DNA of 64,000 nt, taken from Bimastos eiseni (lineage: Eukaryota; Annelida; Clitellata; Crassiclitellata; Lumbricidae). Numbering within the stretch: position 1 is the stretch's first letter; each line of letters opens with the position of its first letter. The notes beneath the pieces are model-generated. The model did no database searches and was not told the origin of the DNA. It worked only from the letters and a program-made list of their open reading frames with translations. Position numbers and translations under genes: made by a program. The stretch spans positions 53,311,862 through 53,375,861 of the forward strand of contig OY365806.1 in assembly GCA_959347315.1 (NCBI GenBank). The letters are read 5' to 3'. Positions 56,040 through 64,000 of the stretch are shown here, one piece after another.

Positions 56040-57720
56040 CACCGTGTTCGTGATTGGTGATATTAATTATGCTGGAATAGATGATGGATGGGTGAATGAA
56101 GTTCTTCCAAAACAGATGCCATTTGGATAAACATAATGCCTACTGAAATAAAAGTTGGATCATTGAAAAGAATATTTGCCTAAATAGAAGTTGAATTGCA
56201 GAACCAGAAGCTCGATTTGCAGGATTATTACTAACCCAACTTCTATTTAATCAAGTACACAATGGGCGAAAAATAGAATTTGTTATCATTCGTTAGACTT
56301 TTTGTCTATCAACCATTATTTAGTAGTCAATTATTTGTTGGTGAAATATTTGCTGTAATTTAAAGCGTAGGCCTGCAGAGAATTGCTTTCCTTTGTGAAA
56401 TTGTCGACAAGCGGCCAATGGTGCCAGGAATAGTTTTGAAAGTTGAAAAAATAAACTTTGTAAACATGCGAAGCGCGAAATTTTTTCCTCTTTTTCCTGT
56501 TGATAATAACATATGCATATAGAGGAATAGCACTGCTGCATGGACGCTCATGGGCGGCGTCCAGGCTCTGTTGGCCAAATAAGTGGCAGGACGGCATCCA
56601 GCCTCGAAAATAAGTGCATGGACGACGTCCATGACCGTCCGGGCACACTTTAAGCCATGGTCTCCACTGTTCTTGGCCAACAGGCCTCTTTTTAACCTCT
56701 GTTCTGTTCTGTTCTTCAGCTGTCTTCGATACGAAGGTAGGCCGCGCCATGCATAATCCTTCTCCATTTCTGTCTGTTGTCTGAAGCCCTCATCATCTGT
56801 GTTGTCAAAAGGTCCGTCCATTATCCAGCCAGTTTCTTCTTGGTTTTCCCTTACCTCTAGCTCCCTCTATTGTTCCTTGTATTATCTCTTTCTCTATGCC
56901 GCCCTCTTCTTTCCTCATAACACAGCCAAAATAATTCATCTTCACTTCTGTTACAGCACCTAAGCGCACCTCTACAAAAGAGCCACGACAAAAGGGCGCC
57001 GACAAAACAGCACCCAACAAAAGAGCGCCCGACATAAGGGTGCCGAACAAGTATCTAACACGTGTTTTATTTGCCTTAGTAGCTGGGTTGATGAAGAGAA
57101 TTCTGTCTAACTAGGAACTGGATTTGTGCAAGGAATGTCGTTTAAATCCAAACAAGAATGATGAACAGGTTTTAGCCTAAATAGAAGCAGGAATGATGGA
57201 AAGATTTCTATTTAAATAAGAAGTTGGATTGAAGAAAGCAATTTTTTAGAAGCTGGATTGATGAAAAGAATGCTGTTATTGTGGGAGAGGGAGCGATATA
57301 TTTCATCCCAAATGGAGGCGATAATCAAGACAAGACAGATGGTTAGCTATAGAGGGTGAATTGCTGAAAAGCATCATATTTAACTAGAAGCTGGATTGGT
57401 GACTTGAAATCGGTCTCACTAGGAGCTAGATTGAAGCAAAGAATTCCTCCTTGAAGGACACAATTGCAACAACGAAAAGAATTATACTCCAATAGAAGCT
57501 GGATTGATTTGAAAATTCCACTCAAATTCAAGCGAGATTGACGAAAGAATTCTGCTTAATTAGATGCTAAATTGCACAATTCTTGTCATTCGTCTATTCT
57601 CTGGTTAGGCATGAATATTTTCATCATTCTGTTTTCTTAAAAGGCATTCTTTTCATCAATCTAGTTCAAGTTTTACATAATTAATTTTCATCGGTCCAGC
57701 TTCTAGTTAACAAGTACGCT
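56040..57720. repeat. Degenerate repeat field (GAAGCTGGATTGATGAAAAGAAT)
   Basis: Many spaced, diverged copies of a ~40-bp unit around AGAAGCTGGATTGATGAAAA, then GAAT(T/G)CTG and TTTAA. Clear ones lie at about 56145-56215, 57095-57290 and 57370-57560, with reverse-orientation relics near 57630-57710. The stretch 56320-57050 is different sequence, including a LINE scrap. Confidence 0.6.
56690..56965 (-). mobile_element. LINE C-terminal scrap inside the repeat field
   Basis: Minus strand: GCVMRKEEGGIEKEIIQGTI, then EGARGKGKPRRNWLDNGRTF, and after a frameshift DNTDDEGFRQQTEMEKDYAW. This is the end of the endonuclease-reverse transcriptase class (GHVMRxxxxxLExxIIxGxxEGxRxRGRPRxxWxDxI ... AxDRxxWR). 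Confidence 0.72.
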
Positions 57721-57849
57721 TTTCTTCTTCTTTCGCGGAGGTTTTAACGACGTCGTATGGCAACAATGGCTGGTGACGTCTTTTTAATATTTATTTAATT
57801 AATGTTGGCCAATCGGCTCATTTGATTGATTTTGTATATAATTTTTTCT

Positions 57850-58150
57850 CATCAGTTTTTCTCCTTTTTTCTCTCTATTTTTGCTTTTTCTTTTTGTATA
57901 TTTTTTGATATTTCGTATTGCTTGGTCACTTGGACTCTTTTTTGGTCTCTTTTGGCTCTTTTTCCTTTTTCTCTATTTTTTCTTTTTCTTTTGTATATTT
58001 TTTTTGATATATTGGATTGTTTTTGGCCACTTAGGTTCTTTTGTGGCTTCATTGGCTTTCTTTGTCCATATATCTTTAAAACATTATTTACAATTATATG
58101 CAATTATTTGTCTAACATACATGCTTGTTCATTATATATTCAAGAACATT
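57850..58150. repeat. T-rich tract with ~110-bp duplication
   Basis: The unit TTTGTATATTTTTTGATAT, then TTGCTTGGTCACTTGGACTC-like and TTTTCTCTATTTTTTCTTTT occurs twice (about 57890 and 57990). The hydrophobic frames over it (rich in Phe and Leu) reflect the T-rich sequence. Confidence 0.65.
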
Positions 58151-58214
58151 ATATATATTTATATTTACAGATTCACAAAGAATCTTTGTGAATGTAAATA
58201 AATGTGAATATCTG

Positions 58215-59900
58215 ATATTCTATTCTATTCTATTTACGGATTTATAAAGCGCCTCTCACAGTACAACCTAATCAGAGGTGCTCCCAGTGCGAAAACCCCT
58301 AGAGAAAAGAAAGTCTTAAGAGAACGAGTAGGAACAGTTGTGCTACTAGATAAGATTGCAGCACGAGTCACAGCAGGAAGGCTGTTCCTAGCAAAGGGCC
58401 AACAGAGGCATAGGCACAATGCTGAGCTGTGGCAGTTCTAGATTGTGGTACTATAAGATCATGACGGTCTAAAGAATGGAGAGTACGTCCGGTGGTAGCT
58501 GAGATAGGTTTCCTGATAAGATCACATAGATACAGTAGAGCTTGACCCAACAACGCTTTGAATGTAAGAAAGAGAACTTTGAAATGAATCCTATCAGTCA
58601 AGGGAAGTCAATGAAGATGTTGAGTTATGAAAGTAGAAATATGTGAGAAACGTGGAAGATGGGCGATCAAACAAGCAGCTGCATAGAGTACAGACTGGAG
58701 CAGAGTGAGGCGAGTTTGGGTAGGCCGATGAGTAATGAGTTGCAGTAGTCAATGCGGGAGCAGATGAAGGCATGAACCATGGTCGAAAAAATGGTTGAAG
58801 ACACAGATCGTCGGATGGCGCATAGTCGCCGCAAATGATAGAAGCTGGACTGAGAGAGATTAGAGATATGTGCAGATAAGGAGAGAGTACTGTCCAGAGT
58901 GACGCCCAGATTGCGGACATTTCTAGAGAAACTAAACTGAGGGAACCGCTTGGCAAGTAAAATGCATAATCCAGTTTAAGCAACTGCTGGCGGGTGCCCA
59001 ACCAGATCAATTGAGTCTTGGAAGAATTGAGTTAGAGACGGTTTGAGGACATCCAACAGCTGAGATCAGCAGAGAGTGATTCAATAGATTGGCAAAGAGC
59101 AAGTTGGTTGGAAGTGGAGCCATGCACGAAGGCCTGAGCATCATGAGCGTAAAGATGACCTGACGTCGAGTGCTTTTCAAAAAGGCGAGGAATATCAGCT
59201 GTAAACATGACATATAGAAGTGGAGCCAGTACGGATCCTTGAGGTACGCCAAATTGAACAGATACCCAAGAACTGCAGGAGTCACCTAGGATGATCATTT
59301 GGGCACATTCAGTATGATAAGAGTGAAACTAAAGAAGAGGGAGACCACTAAGACCAAAGGACATTTCAAGGCGATGCAGAAGTATATCATGGTCTACCAT
59401 ATCGAATGCTGAAGATGCATCAAAAAGCAGAGCAGTTTCAGTTGAGTGGTTGGCTCTAAAACCTGCTTGTCTGGGAGGTAGAAGGCCAGACTGCTCAAGG
59501 TAAGGAAGGAGCTGTAGAGAAACAAGTCGATCTAAAGTCTTTGAGAGAAAAGAAAGATTTGCGATAGGTCGATAGTTTTGGCATAAGCTAGGATCCAGGT
59601 TTGACTTCTTAAGAGTGGGAAAGACAATAGCACGCTTCTGGGATGCTGGAAGGATACCTTCAGAGAGAGACCTATTAAACAGGTACAGCAAGAAGGGGAC
59701 AATGTCATCTAGTACATCTACAATAACAAACGGAGGGAGGGGGTCAAGCAAGTTAACATGATTTTAGAATAGAACTAGTAATCTAGTAATAAGATGATGT
59801 AGTTCTGATTCGATGATAGGTCAGAAGTCCTTGAAGACCGATTCAGTAGAACTGAATGAAGGAGGTGGTGAGCCCGCCGAGGAATTTTGTAGATCATCCA
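58215..59900 (-). mobile_element. CR1-like LINE with (TAGAA)n tail
   Basis: Minus-strand traces: LLDPLPPFVIVDVLDDIVPF (linker), QNYRPIANLSFLSKTLDRLV (about 59590-59530), LLPPRQAGFRANHSTETALL, FDASSAFDMVDHDILLHRLE, VPQGSVLAPLLYVMFTADIP, LYAHDAQAFVHGSTSNQ (YADD changed to YAHD, about 59150), LIWLGTRQQLL and a 3' part. Ends in TCTATTCTATTCTATT at 58218-58232 (TAGAA repeats in its own direction). Two single-base frame breaks and the Asp-to-His change would stop RT activity. Confidence 0.86.
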
Positions 59901-60327
59901 GTTCATACTCACAGTTATATACAAATATTTACAAAATAAGTAGGGCCCTATACCTGAAGAATAATTCCTCAATGCAGATGCTTTATTATTAGCCTATACA
60001 TCGCTATGAACGATGGCTATGTTACATAGATCACGTGAGTTAATTAATATGCATGAAGTTGATAAACACGTGGTGAATTTATCCCATCTGAATTCACATA
60101 CAATTAAGTTACATTATAATGTTTGTACAAGGATTAACTATTGATTTAATACCAATTATTAACAATCATGTGACAATAAAACAAAAAACTAGTCCGGGAG
60201 CAAATGTCATCCTGTGGCAGTTTTTGTGATGAAGATATGCGATTGGTGTCATTCTCTTCGTCTGATGGTGGAGATTCAGAAAATTTATGGTGGGTATCTT
60301 GCAACCCCTGTAGACTCACAAAACAAG

Positions 60328-60350
60328 ATGGCGGCCAACATGGCCGCCAT
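60328..60350. repeat. Perfect palindrome with AAGATGGCGGC core
   Basis: ATGGCGGCCA - ACA - TGGCCGCCAT, 10-bp arms. Each arm with its flank contains a CAAGATGGCGGC-like YY1-type motif (right arm on the opposite strand, slightly different flank). Confidence 0.8.
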
Positions 60351-60571
60351 CATAAGCATAATTGCTATATCTCCAGAACCATACATGATATAAAGGTCAT
60401 TTTAGTCTCTAAGGTATGGCTCCTGCTTCAAGGAATTTAAAATATATATTTGTAATGTCGTCTGAACATTGCGCGACCTTGTAGGCCAAGATTACATAGC
60501 AGGAATAGTAAATCAGCTATCACTCAGAAACCATGAATGATACAGAGATATATGGTTTTCAGAGGCAAGTA

Positions 60572-62139
60572 CCGTATATATATATACTCACGTATAAGTT
60601 GATTCACGTATAAGTCGAAGTGTAATTTTTTTGACAAAAATAGTGTCCAAAATCGACGACTCACATATAGTCGAACCCATAAACTCAAAACGAATGATGA
60701 CGAAAAATTTTTAGTGATTAGAACATTTTCCCAAATATACAAAATGTAATAAAATTGTATTCAAAAATCATTCAAAATAATATAAACAATCAATATGTGA
60801 ATACAAATGTATGACTTCCGTTTACTGCCTCCGGTTTACATAAAAAATTTAGTAAGTAAGGGAGGCATCTCTCGCATGGCATTCGAATTTCCATGCAGTT
60901 CAGCATACTCAATAAATTTCAACTTGAAACCAGCGTTGGGCACGAGACCAAAACCTCGAGACCAAGACCGAGAGGTCCAAGACCAGGACCGGGTGGTCCG
61001 AGACCAAGACCGAGGGTCCAAGACCAAGACTCTTTTTTATACACAATTCAATTTACTAAGATGCCAAAACGGAATAACACGCTTAAAACATTAATTTTAT
61101 TCCTGAAGAATACTAAACTTAATAATGGTCCAGAAAACAGTTTAAACGGCCAGTCTGAACTTTTGCGGGTTCAACCCTTGGTTTTGGCCGGAGGATATCA
61201 TACTATAAATTACTTACAGTATATATACATACGGTAGGTAAATACTTTGCGACATCTGAACGAGTAACATTTCGTTTGAATGATGTAGGCCTGCTTGTAG
61301 GCCTACTCGAAATTGTATACGTTAACAGTGACTATACATGGCCGACCACATAATTATTAGAATGGTCCAAAGCCTTGAAATTTGTGAAAGCAAATTTTGA
61401 AATGGCTGGTTCTGTTGCAAATGCAATTTTTGCCCATAACAACATTTATATATAAATAGATGGTCAGCACGTCATAAACCTATGTCTCTAATAATTGAAA
61501 ATAACCGACAAATATCAAAGAAATAGCTCTGATACGGCAAATGACCAAGAACGCTAACCTAAGATGGAGACCAATCCCAGGACCGTTCCTTTAAGACCAG
61601 ACCAAGACGATGCATCCAAGACCAAGACCAGGACCGGTGGTCCAAGACCAAGACCAAGACCAAGGTATTCGAGACCAAGACCACAGTTTTCCGGTCTAGA
61701 AACCGTCTCGATACCAAGACCGCGGTCTCAAGACCGCATCCCTGCTTGAAACTAGTTTGGTAAGAGGCTCATTTTCTCTTCAAATCGATCATTCTGGAAA
61801 GTTTCTGTAAGTATTTTGCTGCACTAATCTCAAAATTTAGCACATAATATTTTTGTAATACAATACTATCGTATACAATAAACCTATTTTAATAAAATTA
61901 CTTTTCGATTTTAACTATATGTAGTCAGTAATTTATGGAACTGTGATTTATTGTGAAATCGGTGTTAAAAAAAACCCAGACAACTAAGGGTTTAAGTTTT
62001 AAGTTCGTTTTCGTAACGCGCGTGTATTTGGTCGTCCGAAAATATTCGGTTTATTTTGTGTCTCTTGTATAAGTCGAAGACCGTTTTCGTCGTCCCGAAA
62101 TAGCATTAAATTTCTCGACTTATACGCGAGTATATACGA
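60572..62139. mobile_element. TA-flanked TIR element, copy 2, interrupted
   Basis: Second copy of the 11779-12508 element, collinear in both halves (for example CTTCCGTTTACTGCCTCCGG, AATTTAGTAAGTAAGGGAGG and TTGTGAAATCGGTGTTAAA-like). The end TCGACTTATACGCGAGTATA is shared. A hAT-like element of 814 bp plus its 8-bp duplication splits it. Without that it would be about 746 bp, close to copy 1. Confidence 0.88.
60931..61744. mobile_element. hAT-like element in TIR copy 2, 814 bp
   Basis: Starts CAGCGTTGGGCACGAGACC and ends CTCAAGACCGCATCCCTG. Flanked by a perfect 8-bp duplication CTTGAAAC (60923-60930, 61745-61752). The uninterrupted sequence is preserved in copy 1 near 12124 (CAACTTGAAACCAGTTTTGT). 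Both ends are built of AAGACCAAGACCGAG/GGTCC repeats. The frames at 60807-61094, 60893-61237 and 61564-61749 run into it and are spurious. Confidence 0.93.
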
Positions 62140-62321
62140 TATTTCAATATCGTATAAACACAGCGTGATTTTACAATTCATTTTCACTCCAACAGAGCGT
62201 TCAATTCAAGTGACGTATATGAAGCAGCTTGAACGATTGACATGACATACGTGTGGTACGAATTCAAAATGTGTTCTCACACTGGGTTTGGGGCCTTACA
62301 AACCTGGCTTTACAAACCTGC

Positions 62322-62612
62322 TCAACAACTTATTATGTCATGTGAGGATGAACAAGGTAGATAGGTTTTGCAACTGGGTGAACTGCACATATGCTTTGCC
62401 ATAGTACGAGCAAAAGGAAGTTTTATTGACAGTTCTGGTCTCCCTAAGCAGTGGTCAGCATTGTTCAGAAAGTGGTAGAAGGATAAATTGGAATCATGCA
62501 ACATCACACGCACATTGGGTAGGTTTTTTCTTACAACTCCCAAGTTGTAAAGAATTCCTGCAGAAACTTTATCTATGACAGGGAAGTCTCGGTCAAAAAA
62601 AATTAACATCAC
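62322..62612 (-). CDS. Unrecognised open frame, 96 codons
   Basis: Minus strand reads MMLIFFDRDFPVIDKVSAGI, then LYNLGVVRKNLPNVRVMLHD, then SNLSFYHFLNNADHCLGRPE. The composition looks more protein-like than most short frames here, but I recognise no family and see no defendable splice sites. It may be a piece of a transposon, an exon, or chance. No functional claim. Confidence 0.2.
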   Translation of the reverse strand: MMLIFFDRDFPVIDKVSAGILYNLGVVRKNLPNVRVMLHDSNLSFYHFLNNADHCLGRPELSIKLPFARTMAKHMCSSPSCKTYLPCSSSHDIISC

Positions 62613-63542
62613 TTGGATTTATCTGCTGCAGCAGCGACTCAGGGTCGAAAAATTGCTAAATTGAAAGATGAATAAAATCGTGTCGGCAATTGATTTGCAA
62701 TTGAAGGCCCAGAACTTAATGTTAAAAATATGATAAACGAATTTTAAAAATAATTTAGTTACTTTCCAAAATTTAAACCTTAACATATAATTCCTGGTTA
62801 ATTCATTGATCAAATAATTCTTGAAGTGATGCAATAGAGATGTGATTGTCCTATAAACTGAGTACAGTGACCACTGATGGTCCTTGAAGCTCTGGTAAGG
62901 GTCCGCAAAAATGTTTGGCAAAAACATATTATTTTTACACTTCTTTAACATGAATTTAATTTTTTCATTAATTTAACAACATAACATAATCTATATTAAA
63001 AACTAAAGCATGTGAGTACGACAAAAACTCAAAAAGGCATAAAAATTGTATGGCACTGTGAATAGATAAAGTTTAATCTTTGTTTAATTTTAAATGCCGA
63101 AGACAATCAATTTAACACAAATCTTGATGATAAACTTAGCAAATGATAATGGTTTGAAAGCAATTTTTGAAAAAAGTGAATCATTGTGTGCATTTTGGAT
63201 CAGTGTCCGTCCTGAATATCCTGAACTATCGTAATTAGCCCTGACCATCTTTGACTCCTTTTGCTCCAACCAACAGATGTGAAACGGGATTTTCTTCAAT
63301 GACACTAATAAAAACCAAAAACAAGAATCTTTTGAATGTTCGTACGTAGTTCCTTGCGAATCGCTATGACTGACATCATTGATTTGCTTAAATACAATCG
63401 TCTCATTAATTATGATTACTGCTACTGTTTATTTTTGAATTTTATGATAAATTTATTGGGTTGTCATGCAGTTTGTAATATCAATGAATGTTTTATTTTT
63501 TTATACATCAACAATTTAAAACTTTCATTATTTTTTTAATTC

Positions 63543-63785
63543 TTGGTTGTTGTTACAATGGTACAGCCTACTAAATATTTGTTAGCAATAATGCTCATGC
63601 AAATAACTTTTTTATTTTTTCATTATACTTACATAATCACAACATCAAATGATATTAACAATTTTAGTCTTATTACATTTCATAAAAGAATTATGAAATC
63701 AAACAGGGGAAGCTCACAACACATCGCTCTCCCAGACTTCCTTGTTGTGGGAGGTATTCCGAGCCTTCAGCACTTGTCCACTTAG
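63543..63785 (+). CDS. Weak candidate first exon of a membrane-anchored protein
   Basis: The frame has a hydrophobic stretch KYLLAIMLMQITFLFFHYTY near its start, then a short stem, and ALPDFLVVGG at its end. That layout and the 'LP-x-F/L-I/V-I/V-G' string recall type II carbohydrate sulfotransferases, where this string precedes the PAPS-binding loop. The expected KxGT-type loop does not follow, and a stop comes eight codons later. It could be chance, a relic, or an exon whose end I cannot set. Confidence 0.15.
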   Translation: MVVVTMVQPTKYLLAIMLMQITFLFFHYTYIITTSNDINNFSLITFHKRIMKSNRGSSQHIALPDFLVVGGIPSLQHLST

Positions 63786-64000
63786 ACTTAACTAAATACA
63801 TCAACGTGGTGCTAGCGATCCGCAGCAATTATTAAAGTCATTGGTGGTCCATGGCGTCAAAAAGTGTAAGAACCACTAAATTATAGCACTAATGGTGATA
63901 ACAACAAGAGAAAATTAATTATTAACAGCATGCAATAACTATTTTTAATTGCATACGGCTGATTGACGATTTTGGTCATGTTACCATGTGATGTTTGGAC

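Noticed and set aside
57826..58201. Hydrophobic frames resembling a multi-pass membrane protein
   Set aside because: They arise from a T-rich tract with an internal duplication; the composition explains the Phe/Leu richness.
55001..64000. Upstream PDHA exons (presequence and GFCHLCDGQ segment)
   Set aside because: I scanned the minus strand by eye for a match to this segment and found none; they are probably beyond the window, though a small first exon could be missed.

Overview
The window looks like a repeat-rich nuclear segment from an animal, most likely an invertebrate. The AT-rich sequence has GT-AG introns, and almost no long open frames survive outside transposon relics. The only cellular gene I can prove is the pyruvate dehydrogenase E1 alpha subunit (PDHA type). 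Its last six coding exons lie on the minus strand between 54997 and 7093. The species cannot be fixed from the sequence; the transposon mix (CR1/L2-like LINEs, many hAT and mariner relics, a Gypsy LTR element, tRNA SINEs) would suit a marine invertebrate, possibly a deuterostome, but that is inference.

Host gene: the exons are 54871-54997, 41885-41976, 26223-26471, 17864-18003, 10528-10636 and 7093-7260 (terminal, with stop), followed by an AATAAA signal at 7060-7065. All splice sites read GT/AG on the minus strand and the frame stays open through every junction, giving about 294 residues. This covers the E1 alpha core from the motif EACCVG to the C-terminus. The 5' exons (mitochondrial presequence and about 90 N-terminal residues) were not found and should lie beyond 64000. 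Introns are 3.3 to 15.4 kb and are filled with mobile elements.

Layout: 1-5460 holds a dispersed inverted repeat pair, a TIR element, a hAT-like element and a Gypsy LTR fragment. 7-11 kb is the 3' end of PDHA with a tRNA-like SINE. 11.5-15 kb is a stack of LINE fragments, one split by a TA-flanked TIR element. 15.9-17.7 kb is a mariner relic split by a hAT-like element. 20-22.6 kb has two LINE fragments tail to tail. 25.3-26.06 kb is a ZBED/hAT transposase relic. 30-32.6 kb is two related mariner copies tail to tail. 34.5-35 kb is a large TATG microsatellite. 35.16-41.4 kb is a GC-richer block with a 5' LTR, gag and protease of a Gypsy-like element, enclosed by the same ~189-bp satellite in opposite orientations. 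42.7-48.7 kb holds LINE copies and nested hAT-like elements. 51.3-54.2 kb is a MITE and a long LINE. 55.4-60 kb has a TIR element, a degenerate repeat field and another LINE. 60.57-62.14 kb is a second copy of the 11.8 kb TIR element, itself split by a hAT-like element. 62.1-64 kb is unassigned.

The most informative structural signals are the nested insertions. Several have exact or near-exact 8-bp target duplications, and some have an uninterrupted paralogous site elsewhere in the window, so their order of insertion can be read directly. The satellite-bounded block at 35-41 kb is the least explained object here.
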